64,000 nt of DNA from Streptomyces sp. CB01580 (GTDB lineage: Bacteria > Actinomycetota > Actinomycetes > Streptomycetales > Streptomycetaceae), in NCBI RefSeq assembly GCF_001905795.1, contig NZ_LIXJ01000011.1:1-64000 (forward strand), in the 5' to 3' direction. Below the pieces are notes generated by a model. The model was not told the DNA's origin, did no database searches, and worked only from the letters and a program-made list of their open reading frames with translations. Below, one piece after another: positions 26,992 to 35,452 of the stretch. Each line of letters begins with the position of its first letter. Position 1 is the first letter of the stretch. A program made the translations under genes and the position numbers.

Positions 26992-27648
26992 GTGACGACA
27001 CCATCGCCAGGACTGCGGGAGCGGAAGAAGCAGGCAACGCGCGAGGCGCTGCGCGAGGCGGCCCTGCGCCTGGCCATGGAGCGCGGCCCGGACCAGGTGC
27101 GGGTGGAGGACATCGCCGAGGCGGCCGGGGTCTCGCCGCGCACCTACAACAACTACTTCGCCAGCCGCGAGCAGGCGATCGTCTCCGCTGTCACCGCGGA
27201 CCGGGAGGCGCGGATCGCGGCGGCGGTCGCGGCCCGGCCCGCAGGAGTGTGCCTGGCCGACGCCGTCACCGAAGCAGTGGTCGAGCAGTACACGAACGCC
27301 GCTGAGCGCGAACACGAGGCGCTGCTGCTGATCACCACCCGGACCGCGCTGCGCGACGCGTTCCTCGATACCACCGTCGGCATCGAGCCCCCTCTCGCGG
27401 CGGTGATCGCCGAACGCCTGGCCGACGCCGGAGCGCACACGGCCCGCGTTCTCGCGGCAAGCGTGGCCGCGGCGGTTCGCATCGCGTTGGAAGGCTGGCT
27501 CCGGCCGGCCGGGAACGCAGAGGAAGACGGGAGTTTCGGCGCCGGAGGACTGGTCGTGCCCTCCGGCTCACTGCCCGACCAGCTCCGCGCGGCGCTGGCC
27601 CCGCTCGCGCCCGCGTTCGACGCCGCCCAGCGACGCGCCCAGCCGTGA
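26992..27648 (+). CDS. TetR family transcriptional regulator
   Basis: A 218-residue regulator. The HTH is unmistakable at about residues 8-58 (RERKKQATREALREAALRLAMERGPDQVRVEDIAEAAGVSPRTYNNYFASREQAIVSAV). The remaining helices form the ligand domain. It starts with GTG at 26992, matching the typical MTTPSPGLRERKKQATR opening; the frame upstream runs through the operator repeats and is not coding. The usual target would be the divergent gene at 26858, which is now broken. Confidence 0.9.
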   Translation: MTTPSPGLRERKKQATREALREAALRLAMERGPDQVRVEDIAEAAGVSPRTYNNYFASREQAIVSAVTADREARIAAAVAARPAGVCLADAVTEAVVEQYTNAAEREHEALLLITTRTALRDAFLDTTVGIEPPLAAVIAERLADAGAHTARVLAASVAAAVRIALEGWLRPAGNAEEDGSFGAGGLVVPSGSLPDQLRAALAPLAPAFDAAQRRAQP

Positions 27649-27768
27649 AGTCGACCCAACCGTCGAAGACGCTCAAGTACGGGGAGACGCCCGTCGTCAC
27701 GCTGAAGGCGGCCGTGGGTTGACCCGCCGCCGCGGCGGCCCCGTGCAGGCATCCGCCAGACCGACGGA

Positions 27769-28353
27769 GTGGGCACCGAGTGGCGTCAACTCCAGCCGGG
27801 AGCGGGACCGTCCAATACCGGCGATCAGGATCGACATCCGGAGTGGAGAACGAGCGGGAAGCAATTCAGGGAAGACCTCGGCTGCGCAGGGTACGGCGCG
27901 CTACTCTTCGGGGCCCCGACGGCGCTCGCCCTCATGGACTGGCGTCCGCTGCTGGTCTTCCCAGCTCTTCTCCTGGCTCAGTACGCGGCGAGGGTGCTGG
28001 GCCCGCTGTTGCGCGGACGACGGAAGCTGGGCAAGGCGGCACTGGTCGTCGCCTGGCCGGCCGGCGTGGTCCTCTCGGCCGCTGTGGTGGTCTTCGGGGT
28101 GAACCTGCTGTCCGACACCGACCCGGGCTGCACCCCCTCGGAAACGGTGCGGTGCAACGTTGTGATGGACGGGCGGGTCGTCGGTGAAGCCGACGCCTCC
28201 GACGCGGACGGCGAGCGCGTCCAGAACGTCCTGACCTCACTGTCCGTCATCCTGCTCGGTGCCATCCCGTTCGGCATGCTGCTCCGGAACGGCTTCCGCG
28301 CTGTACGCCGCCGAAACCGACACGAGCCGCAGGCATCCACCATGCGGGCATGA
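27769..28353 (+). CDS. hypothetical membrane protein
   Basis: A 194-residue protein with hydrophobic segments at about residues 40-60, 60-78, 90-110 and 150-168 (GYGALLFGAPTALALMDW, LLVFPALLLAQYAARVLGPLL, AALVVAWPAGVVLSAAVVVFGVNLL, VLTSLSVILLGAIPFGMLL). Between the last two lies a short extracytoplasmic loop with two cysteines (DPGCTPSETVRCNVV). No family was recognised. The start (GTG 27769) is uncertain, since the first ~35 residues are polar and a later start is possible. Confidence 0.6.
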   Translation: MGTEWRQLQPGAGPSNTGDQDRHPEWRTSGKQFREDLGCAGYGALLFGAPTALALMDWRPLLVFPALLLAQYAARVLGPLLRGRRKLGKAALVVAWPAGVVLSAAVVVFGVNLLSDTDPGCTPSETVRCNVVMDGRVVGEADASDADGERVQNVLTSLSVILLGAIPFGMLLRNGFRAVRRRNRHEPQASTMRA

Positions 28354-28454
28354 ACCGATGAAGCAGAACAAGCTCAGACGCGGACTCGTCGGGCGGCCGG
28401 GACACTCGAAGAGGGACGAGCGCGGACGATGCAGCTCATGTCGGGCTGCCCCGT

Positions 28455-28915
28455 ATGCCTGATCGCGCACTGGGCTTCGGAGCAACGGCGGAGTCGTACG
28501 AACGGTTCCGGCCGGGGTATCCCGCGGAGGTCTTTGACATGGTGATGGCGTACGCGGGTCCTCCGGTTCGGACCGCCCTGGAGACTGGCGCCGGGACAGG
28601 CAAGGCAACCCGCCTGTTCGCTCAACAGGGGGTCGCGGTCATCGCTACCGATCCCGACGCGGCCACGCTCGCAAGCACGTGCCGACGGACGTCCGGACAG
28701 CGCGGGCAGCGTTCGAGGACCTGCGGCCAAGCGAGAAGTACAGGCTGGTTCACCCGGGAGCAGCGCTGCACTGGACCAAGCCGGACGGCCGGTGGTCGCG
28801 CATGGCCGCGCTGCTGGAGCCGGGTGGCGTCTTCGCCTCGTTCGGCGGGCCCCTGCAGCCGGCCGACCCGGCTGTCGAGGAAGCCGTCCGTGCGATGCGG
28901 GCACCGTCCGGGTCA
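28455..28915 (+). pseudogene. class I SAM-dependent methyltransferase, frameshifted and truncated
   Basis: It starts MPDRALGFGATAESYERFRPGYPAEVFDMVMAYAGPPVRTALETGAGTGKATRLFA, the usual N-terminus and motif I (LETGAGTGK) of this methyltransferase group. Near 28666 one base is lost and the frame moves to AKHVPTDVRTARAAFEDLRPSEKYRLVHPGAALHWTKPDGRWSRMAALLEPGGVFASFGG. Similarity ends near 28915 after AVEEAVRAMRAP; the last third of the protein is missing. Confidence 0.75.
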
Positions 28916-29386
28916 GCTCGGTTACGAATCGTTTTCTGTTGGACGGACGTGCTGAAGCGGATCGGACAGGGAAGCGTGGCGGGTTGGTGCTTCGCCCGGT
29001 GGGCTTGTCACCGGTTGTGGTCAAGATCTGCCGAGTTACGGGTCTGTCCCAGCGGGCGTTGGCCGCGAGCAGGTGCGCGGTGGTGGCGGGAACCGCCGTC
29101 CCGGCCCGTCGGTGGCGTGCCTGTGAGCGTTGCGGCGCGCTGTGTTCGGGCCCTGTATTCCGCGCCGGACGGCTGCAGGGGCTGGGTGCGGCGGGGACGG
29201 GCGCGGGCGGGGTGCGCCCGGTGGTGGTGCGCGTTGTGCCCGGCCGTGCGTGTAACAGGGGTGTATTAGCGGGTGGTTGGGCGGAACGCCTCGTCGGGCC
29301 GGGCGGCTCTGGGTGGGCAGAAACGCTCGCTCGTACCGACCCGTACCGAGCGACCGACACCCCCCACTGACACTGAGGAAGAAACG
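28916..29386. other. no gene seen; promoter region of lipoprotein gene
   Basis: No family signature is visible on either strand. The right part must contain the promoter of the DUF4232 lipoprotein gene at 29387. Confidence 0.35.
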
Positions 29387-30046
29387 ATGCGCGTACACAA
29401 GCTCACCTTCGCAGCCCTGACCGTTGCCGCGGGTCTCTCGCTGACGGCCTGTCAGAACGGCGACGACATGGGACAGGCCGCCCCGTCGTCCGTGTCCAGC
29501 GCGTCTTCCGCGAGCGGCGGTTCGGGCTCGAGCGGTTCGGATCAGGGCGACGGGAAGAACCCCGCAGGGAAGGAGTCCGGCGGGCAGGGCACCGCCGCCG
29601 GGACCGGTTCCAACGAGAACGGCAAGGTCGGCAAGTGCCGCACCGACGAGCTGGAGATCACGGCGATGGACAGCACCATCGACGGCGACCCCGACGGCAC
29701 CGTCGCGGTGGAGCTGAAGAACGGCGGCGGCCGGGACTGCGGGCTCTCCGGGTACGCGGGCGTCGACCTGAAGACCAGCGCGGGGACGCTGTCCGCGAAG
29801 CGCACCGGTGAGAAGGCCACCCCTATGACCCTCAAGGACGGGAAGTCGGTGTACTTCGGCATCAACTACCCGATCAACAAGTCGGGCGGCTCCGGCGTCC
29901 GCATCACGGGCCTGGTGGTGACCCCGCCGGACGAGACGAAGTCGGTCACCCTCGACTGGCCGGGCGCCGACACGCTGCCCGTCACGGACGGCTCCGGCTC
30001 CCAGGTGAAGGTCGGCCCGATGGGGAGTGCCGGTCAGGGCGGCTGA
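29387..30046 (+). CDS. DUF4232 domain-containing lipoprotein
   Basis: A 219-residue secreted lipoprotein. The signal peptide MRVHKLTFAALTVAAGLSLTAC ends in a lipobox (LTAC, Cys22), followed by a Ser/Gly-rich linker to about residue 80. The DUF4232 beta-sandwich then runs to the end (CRTDELEITAMDS ... VAVELKNGGGRDCGLSGYAGVDL ... VRITGLVVTPPDETKSVTLDWPG), with two cysteines likely disulphide-bonded. ATG 29387 has GAGGAAG upstream. The family is common in Streptomyces and has no defined role; it is likely surface-anchored. A hairpin at 30060-30096 ends the transcript. Confidence 0.88.
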   Translation: MRVHKLTFAALTVAAGLSLTACQNGDDMGQAAPSSVSSASSASGGSGSSGSDQGDGKNPAGKESGGQGTAAGTGSNENGKVGKCRTDELEITAMDSTIDGDPDGTVAVELKNGGGRDCGLSGYAGVDLKTSAGTLSAKRTGEKATPMTLKDGKSVYFGINYPINKSGGSGVRITGLVVTPPDETKSVTLDWPGADTLPVTDGSGSQVKVGPMGSAGQGG

Positions 30047-30059
30047 CCCGCGCATCCCA

Positions 30060-30096
30060 GGGTGCTCAGCCGCACCGCGCCGCTGCCTGAGCACCC
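30060..30096 (+). terminator. hairpin terminator after DUF4232 gene
   Basis: Perfect 10-bp arms GGGTGCTCAG (30060-30069) and CTGAGCACCC (30087-30096) begin 14 bp after the stop codon. There is no T-tract, as is normal for Streptomyces. Confidence 0.6.
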
Positions 30097-30156
30097 GCAC
30101 GTGCGGAACGCAAGGCCCTTTTCAGCCCCAGCACGCTGAACTCGACACAGAAGTCG

Positions 30157-30245
30157 TGGGCGGCGTACCGCACCGTGGAGTCCGGCATCTCCCGGGCACA
30201 GGCGTACCTGCTGCTCGACATCGCCCACGCTCCGGCGCCGCTTCT
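30157..30245 (+). pseudogene. helix-turn-helix protein fragment
   Basis: The plus strand reads AAYRTVESGISRAQAYLLLDIAHA, a helix-turn-helix-like block. No start or remainder of a gene is present, and similarity fades after 30245. Low-confidence fragment. Confidence 0.25.
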
Positions 30246-30394
30246 TGAACCCGCTGGAGCGGAACACGCAGACCACGGGCCGTCGAAGCCCACGTCGGCG
30301 CAGGCTCGCACCCCCGCCAGGCCGGCCGCGGCTGGTGACGGAGGTTTCGGAGGTCGGGCTGGGGTCGGAGCGGGGAGTGTGCCACGGTGAACGC

Positions 30395-30781
30395 ATGACG
30401 TGGAACGCCGTGGTCGGCGTGGACGTCGACGAGTCGATGATCGCGACCGCCCGGCGCCTGGCGCCGGAGATCCGCTGGCACCAGCACGATCTGGTCGGCC
30501 TCGACCTGGGGCTGTTGTTCGATGTCGTGGTGATGGCGGGCAACGTTCCGCTGTTCACCCCGCCGGGAACGGAACCGGCCCTGGTGGCCGGGGTGGCAGG
30601 TCACGTCCGTCCGTACGGCCATCTTGTTGCGGGGTTCTCCCTGGACCGCGGTTACACGCTGGACGACTACGACGCTCACTGCCGTGCGGCGGGACTCACC
30701 CTTGAAGCCAGATACGCGACCTGGTCCCGAGCCTCTTACAACGACGGGGAGTACGCCGTTTCCGTGCACCGCAGACTCTGA
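30395..30781 (+). pseudogene. class I SAM methyltransferase lacking motif I
   Basis: The frame reads AVVGVDVDESMIATARRLAPEIRWHQHDLVGLDLGLLFDVVVMAGNVPLFTPPGTEPALVAGVAGHV and ends normally (ASYNDGEYAVSVHRRL). Motif II (GVDVDESM) and later blocks are intact, but the glycine-rich SAM loop and the preceding ~40 residues are absent. An ATG at 30395 could start translation, but the product could not bind SAM in the usual way. It is best seen as a 5'-truncated gene. Confidence 0.65.
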
Positions 30782-31142
30782 CCGTCCGTGGCCGGGCCGG
30801 CGGTCGGGAAAGCGAGTGCCGGAGGGCTTCGGCCAACTCCGCTGGACAGTCGCGCAGCAGGTGGAACCCGGATCCGTGATTGACATCGACAGCTCAAGTG
30901 CCGCTGGCCGAGGCGGCGGTCGTGCGACCCGTTCCCGGCCCGTGGACATGAAGGTCAGCCGAGTCCGCTGACAGGACCGGGCAGGCTGCCCCGTTGCCGG
31001 GAGCCGCGCCGACCCTCAAGCGGCACGGCTCCCTCCCCGCGGCGAGGATCCGGGTGCTACGGCCACCGGCGATCCGTCCCCGGATCCGGCATGCTGCCTG
31101 GCGGGCTCGCCTTCGAGGCCGAGTTCGACGGCTATCGCGTGC

Positions 31143-31405
31143 GACGCGGACCCCCGGCTGGTCGTCGCCGTCGGTCGGCCGCTGCCGGGCAACCGCAACG
31201 ACTGCAAGGCGTGGGAACTGTCCGGCGCGAAGGATGCAGTCGGCAGGGCCACGATGATCGCGGACGGCGGCTACCGCGGCACCGGCCTGGTCATCCCGCA
31301 CCGCCGCGAACGCGGCCGGACCGACCTCCCGGACTGGAAAGAGGACCACAACCGCTCACGCCGCAAGGTCCGCGCCCGTACCGAGCACACCTCCGCCCAC
31401 ATCTA
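31143..31405 (+). pseudogene. IS5-family DDE transposase, C-terminal part
   Basis: Starting abruptly at the GAC at 31143 the plus strand reads DADPRLVVAVGRPLPGNRNDCKAWELSGAKDAVGRATMIADGGYRGTGLVIPHRRERG ... HNRSRRKVRARTEHT. Similarity is lost after HIYAAH. The missing preceding block (ending NHQVVVD) is found 1.8 kb away on the opposite strand at 32941-33065. Confidence 0.75.
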
Positions 31406-32152
31406 CGCCGCGCACGGCGTTCCGGCCGTACGGCTGCGCTACAGCGTCGGGGGCGGCAAGGTGCGCTGCTTCGTGGAGGGGCCGGCCATGACGGCCGCCG
31501 TACCTCGGATGCCCGGCTTCGCCGAGGCCGAAGTCCGCGCTCACCGCGCGCAGAGCCACATCCAGCCTGTCCGGTTCGCCGTCACGGCCGAGGCGGAGGG
31601 GGCGTAGTGACCACTGCCATCGACATCACTGGGCATGCGGAGTCCAATGCGCCGGTGACGCACTGCTACGTACACGGTAGGGCACAGCCTCGGAGCCCTG
31701 TCCCGGGCACTTGGGCACGAGGGGCCCAGAGCAGCGGGGCCTTTCATCCGGATCGACCTGTGAGTCAGCGGCGGGCGCCGTCGTCCGTGTTTGGCCGGAG
31801 ACCGACTGTTGACCGTCAGCGCCATTCATGGGTAAAGGAAACGTAAAACCTCTGGGTGGGTGTCCGAATCAGCTGAACCGCCTGACTGGTTCGGGCGAAG
31901 GGATCGCAATCCGTACCGACCAGAAGGTCGCCTGGCCCCACCAGGAAGCGGCGTGGCGCTTGAGTCTGAGCCCGGCCCGGCGGTGTTTTGTCGTCCGGTG
32001 TACGCGTCGTGGGCGCTGCCCCTGCGGCGCCGTCGTGCGCGGGGTGTGCCCGGTTGCCTCCACCGTGACCATCAGTCTGCACCCGGCACGCATGCCTTGG
32101 ACAAGGTTCTGCCGGTCCGGTGCTGTCGGCCCCGGCCTCTAGGCTGCGAGGT
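31406..32152. other. no recognisable gene
   Basis: The frame from the IS remnant stays open to 31607 (VPAVRLRYSVGGGKVRCFVEGPAM) but no family was recognised. The rest to 32152 shows only overlapping shadow frames. Confidence 0.35.
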
Positions 32153-32278
32153 ATGACCCGTTCCTGGACACGACTGCATGAGCACCTCGGCGCTGCTCCC
32201 GGCCCACCGGACTCCGACATGGTCCGCCGGGCCGCTGCCGATCCGACGACGCAGTTCGGCCTCGATCCGCAGCTTTGA
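32153..32278 (+). pseudogene. 5' fragment of a schlafen/AlbA_2-type ATP-binding protein
   Basis: The 41-codon frame MTRSWTRLHEHLGAAPGPPDSDMVRRAAADPTTQFGLDPQL matches the N-terminal helices preceding the AlbA_2 domain of Streptomyces ATP-binding/DNA-binding proteins. TAGGCT about 10 bp upstream of ATG fits a leaderless promoter. The remaining gene is absent. Confidence 0.4.
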
Positions 32279-32360
32279 CCGCTCCACCGCCTTCGCGGCG
32301 TCCCCGTTCCACAGACGGTTACCGAGAAGGCGCCGTCGCCACCAGAAAGCAGATACGCCC

Positions 32361-32534
32361 GTGTTTCACGAGACCCCGATCTACAACCGCCTCATCGCAG
32401 AGCAGGGAGATATCCCTGCCCAGGTGCGTGGCGAAGCCCAGAGACTGGGAAGAGAGCTGGAACGGGTCATACCGCCCTTGCACCTGTCGGTCCCCGTTGC
32501 TCAGAACGGCCCTCCTCCAAGACCGCGCGCCTGA
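32361..32534 (+). CDS. possible small protein
   Basis: From GTG 32361 a 57-codon frame reads VFHETPIYNRLIAEQGDIPAQVRGEAQRLGRELERVIPP followed by a Pro-rich tail. The first 38 residues look like a real amphipathic helical protein similar to small Streptomyces accessory proteins. There is no good ribosome-binding site, and the neighbours are broken genes, so it may itself be a fragment. Confidence 0.4.
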   Translation: MFHETPIYNRLIAEQGDIPAQVRGEAQRLGRELERVIPPLHLSVPVAQNGPPPRPRA

Positions 32535-32536
32535 CT

Positions 32537-32872
32537 GAAGACCCGGTTGCGCTGGGCGAGCAGTACACCCAGCACGCCTCCTGGACCAACGCGAGGGGTA
32601 CGCGTCTTGACGGAAGGGAAGAGATCGCCGGGTTCAGTGCTCCGGCGATGAAGAGCTTCCTGCACGACTCCTTTGCCCGGTACGACGTGGTCAAGATGCT
32701 GGAGACAGCCCCCGACGTGATCGCGGTGAACGTGGTCCAGACGCCCACCGACAGCACGGGCAACCCTGTCGACGGCTCGCGGGGAGCGACGCTCCATGTG
32801 ATCGCCGGGCAGGTGGACGGTTGGCGCATCGCGGCCGGCCAGAACACGGCCGTCGCCCCGCAGGCTGTCTGA
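32537..32872 (+). pseudogene. SnoaL/SgcJ-like (NTF2-fold) protein, N-terminally truncated
   Basis: The frame reads TEDPVALGEQYTQHASWTNARGTRLDGREEIAGFSAPAMKSFLHDSFARYDVVKMLETAPDVIAVNVVQ and GATLHVIAGQVDGWRIAAGQNTAVAPQ, the latter two thirds of an NTF2-fold protein of the SgcJ/EcaC group. The first helix of the fold and a usable start are missing. Confidence 0.6.
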
Positions 32873-32940
32873 CACCCGGCTCCGGTGCGGGCCCGCTGCC
32901 CGGAGTCGATGCCCTGATCGAACCGCTCCTCCCGCCGCCG

Positions 32941-33065
32941 ACGTCGACAACGACCTGGTGGTTGGTGGAGTACCCGTAGTCCTTCGACTGTTCGGCCACC
33001 GTGTGGTCGCGGGTGGGCGCCAGGGCGCCGCCCATCATGAGCACGTATCCCGCCGAAATCGGCGC
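32941..33065 (-). pseudogene. IS5-family transposase, middle fragment
   Basis: The minus strand reads SAGYVLMMGGALAPTRDHTVAEQSKDYGYSTNHQVVVD and stops abruptly at the GTCGAC near 32941. This block directly precedes the DADPRLVVAVGRPLPGNRND block present in inverse orientation at 31143. Confidence 0.65.
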
Positions 33066-33234
33066 CTCGGCCGCGGTGCCGGGCGGGGTCCCATGTCGGC
33101 GATCACACGGCCGACTGCCGACTTCGGGATCCCGCCACGGGCCCGCCGGTCCTGCACCGGCAGGCAGCGTTCCTCGCCCCGGTGCCCAGGCTGAGGTGAC
33201 GGGCACGTGTGCGCCCCACGCCACCGGCGTGTGC

Positions 33235-33565
33235 AAGGCCGGCAGCCCGCATCCGGCGGCAGCCAGTTGACGTAGCCCAGCCGGACCGGCTGCGAAGCGG
33301 ACAGCCGCCCGGCCCGGCGCTTGAGATCGTCGGCCCGGTCCAGCAGGGCGCGGGCGTGCGGCAGCAGAGCGCGGGCGTGCGGCAGCAACGCGGTACCCGC
33401 CGCGGTGAGCGCGACCGAACGCCGGTCCCGTCGAACAGGACCACCCCGAGATCGCGTTCGAGCGCCTTGATCTGCTGGGACAGCGACGGGCCGGCGATCT
33501 GCAGCCGGGCCGCCGCCCGGTCGAAGTTCGGCTCCTCGGCGACGCATTCGGCACGCACGGTGCCG
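33235..33565 (-). pseudogene. LysR-family regulator, 5' remnant
   Basis: The minus strand shows the LysR winged helix: EPNFDRAAARLQIAGPSLSQQIKALERDLGVVLFD, then, one frame over, RRSVALTAAGTALLPHARALLPHARALLDRADDLKRRAGRLSASQPVRLGYVNWLPPD. Besides the frameshift near 33430 there is a 21-bp tandem duplication giving LPHARAL twice. The sensor domain is missing. Confidence 0.75.
33348..33389. repeat. 21-bp tandem duplication
   Basis: Two copies of GCGCGGGCGTGCGGCAGCA start at 33348 and 33369 (period 21 bp). They lie inside the LysR remnant and duplicate seven codons (LPHARAL), so the duplication kept the frame. Confidence 0.85.
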
Positions 33566-33597
33566 CAGGTCGGTCAGGGCCTTCCAGAGTTTGCCGC

Positions 33598-34290
33598 CTA
33601 CTTCAAAACGTCGAGCAGCTGCTGCGCCAAGGCGCTGGCAGAGGCTGGGTTCTGCCCTGTGTACAGATTGCGGTCGACCACCGTGTACGGCTTCCAGACC
33701 TCTCCGCGCTCGAACTGTACTCCGAGCTCCTTCAGCTCGTCCTCCAGCAGCCAGCGGGCCTTGGACGCCAGTCCGACGGCGTCCTCCTCGTCGTTGGTGA
33801 AGGCTGTGACCCGGTAGCCGGCAAACGGAGAAGCCCCGCGCACCCTGGTGGCCAACATCGCGGCGGGGGCATGGCAGACCACTGCGAGCGGCTTGCCCGA
33901 GGCGAGCGCCGCGGTCAGCAGCCGACCCGCGTCGGCGTTGAGCCACAGATCCTCCATAGGACCGTGGCCGCCCGGGAAATAGACGGCGTCGTAGTCCTCC
34001 AAGCGAGCGTCGGACAGCTGGATCGGCCGTCGGATCTCCTCCGCGGAACGGATGATGTCCTCCATCTCCAGGGCGATCTGGGCACTGCCCGCCATGTCAG
34101 GGCGCAGGCTCATCATGTCGACGCTGGGGACCACGCCGTTGGGAGTGGCCACCACGACCTGGTGGCCGGCTTCTGTGAGTGCCTTGTACGGCGCCGCGAA
34201 CTCCTCGGCCCAGTAGCCGGTGGCGTGCCGGGTGCCGTCCTTGAGAGTCCAGTAGGGAGATCCGGTCAGCACGAAGAGCAGCTTCGCCAT
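33598..34290 (-). CDS. DJ-1/PfpI family type 1 glutamine amidotransferase-like protein
   Basis: A 230-residue protein of the class I glutamine amidotransferase fold, Hsp31/YhbO-like. The nucleophile elbow VVCHAPAAML places the reactive Cys at residue 139, and GGHGPMEDLW supplies the neighbouring acidic residue. Members act as chaperones, deglycases/glyoxalases or proteases under carbonyl or oxidative stress. ATG 34290 has AGGAG upstream (GCAGGAGTGATCAACG). It is followed upstream on the same strand by a broken TetR gene, probably once its regulator. Confidence 0.92.
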   Translation of the reverse strand: MAKLLFVLTGSPYWTLKDGTRHATGYWAEEFAAPYKALTEAGHQVVVATPNGVVPSVDMMSLRPDMAGSAQIALEMEDIIRSAEEIRRPIQLSDARLEDYDAVYFPGGHGPMEDLWLNADAGRLLTAALASGKPLAVVCHAPAAMLATRVRGASPFAGYRVTAFTNDEEDAVGLASKARWLLEDELKELGVQFERGEVWKPYTVVDRNLYTGQNPASASALAQQLLDVLK

Positions 34291-34419
34291 CGTTGATCAC
34301 TCCTGCGTCCAGGTTCGCGGGCCGCGTCCGTACCGCGGAACCGCCGCTTCATTGCCACGATCCCGCACGAAGCGGTCACTCGCACCCGTGACCGCCCCTG
34401 GTCCCCCTTCCCGGCCTGC

Positions 34420-34995
34420 GGGCAGCACCGCCGTACGCAGTGCCCATACAGGGTGGCGACTGCGGTTCGGTGGAGGAATGCCTCGGCCCGGTCCCACGAC
34501 CAACCGTTCCCGACACCAGCGTGCGCCAGCCACTGGGGCCGAACCGGAACCACATCGGGCCCGCCGTCTCCTCCACCGTGCAGCAGGGCGGTGGAGCCGG
34601 AGTGCGGAGGTGACGGCCCACGGTACGAAGCGCGTCTCGGCAGTGGCGAAACGCACGCTCGCACAGCACCTCACTGTGCTCGTGCGAGGGCAGGGCCTTG
34701 CGGATCGCCTCGTGCACGGCGAACTGTCCCTTGTCGCCCAACCGCGTACCCCGGGCGAGGGCTTCCACGACCGTCTCGGGCGTCCGCGGGGCGAGAACCT
34801 GCTTCATGGTCTGCTCGTAGCCCGACGCGGTAATCCTCTTGTCGACCACCCGGCTGAGGATGGCGCTCTTGCTGTCCGCACTCGCGAGAACGGCCTTCGA
34901 CGCGCCCCCGTCGCCGTCGCGATGTCCGCGACGGTCACTCCTCGTCGAGGCCACCCTCCGCCACGAGGTGGAGCGATCACGTCCAGGGCGTCGTC
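34420..34995 (-). pseudogene. TetR family regulator, multiple frameshifts
   Basis: Pieces in three minus-strand frames assemble a TetR protein: GVTVADIATATGA (HTH), then GASKAVLASADSKSAILSRVVDKRITASGYEQTMKQVLAPRTPETVVEALARGTRLGDKGQFAVHEAIRKALPSHEHSEVLCERAFRHCRDAL, then NGWSWDRAEAFLHRTAVATLYG. At least two frameshifts are needed. It lies upstream of the DJ-1/PfpI gene on the same strand. A longer N-terminal stretch (LSVLKNAAIAVLDITGHQGW, to about 35070) may also belong. Confidence 0.65.
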
Positions 34996-35079
34996 CACGC
35001 CGACAGGAGACCAGCCCTGATGTCCCGTGATGTCCAGCACGGCGATCGCGGCATTCTTCAGCACGGAGAGCCCGCCGGG

Positions 35080-35452
35080 CAGAGCCGTGCTGGTGACCGG
35101 GGCCCGGCGTGTGGTGCAGGAGGCTGTGATCGGGGCAGTTCGCTTGTCTGCATGAGGTGTTGAGGTCCGAGCGTTGTGGTGTGAGACTTCTCCCGGTCCG
35201 CGGACGCGGCGGGCGAGCGGTTGTTGCGGGTGGTGTGGGGGAGGCAGCGGCGATCTGCGGCTCGGGGCGGCTTCCCACGCCGTGACCACCTGGCAGGACG
35301 GATGGCATCACACGGTCCGGGCCGTCGCCACCATGCGCAACCACGTCCTCGGCGCATGAGCAGGAAGCACCGTGGCTCGGCATCGGGATGCCACCGCTCT
35401 TGCTCACGGCAGACGTAGGTGTGTGACACCGGACGAAGGAGGTCGGGCTCAG
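35080..35452. other. no gene seen; upstream region of secreted protein
   Basis: A short plus frame ends AVTTWQDGWHHTVRAVATMRNHVLGA (35359) and may be the tail of a lost gene. No family was recognised. Confidence 0.3.
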
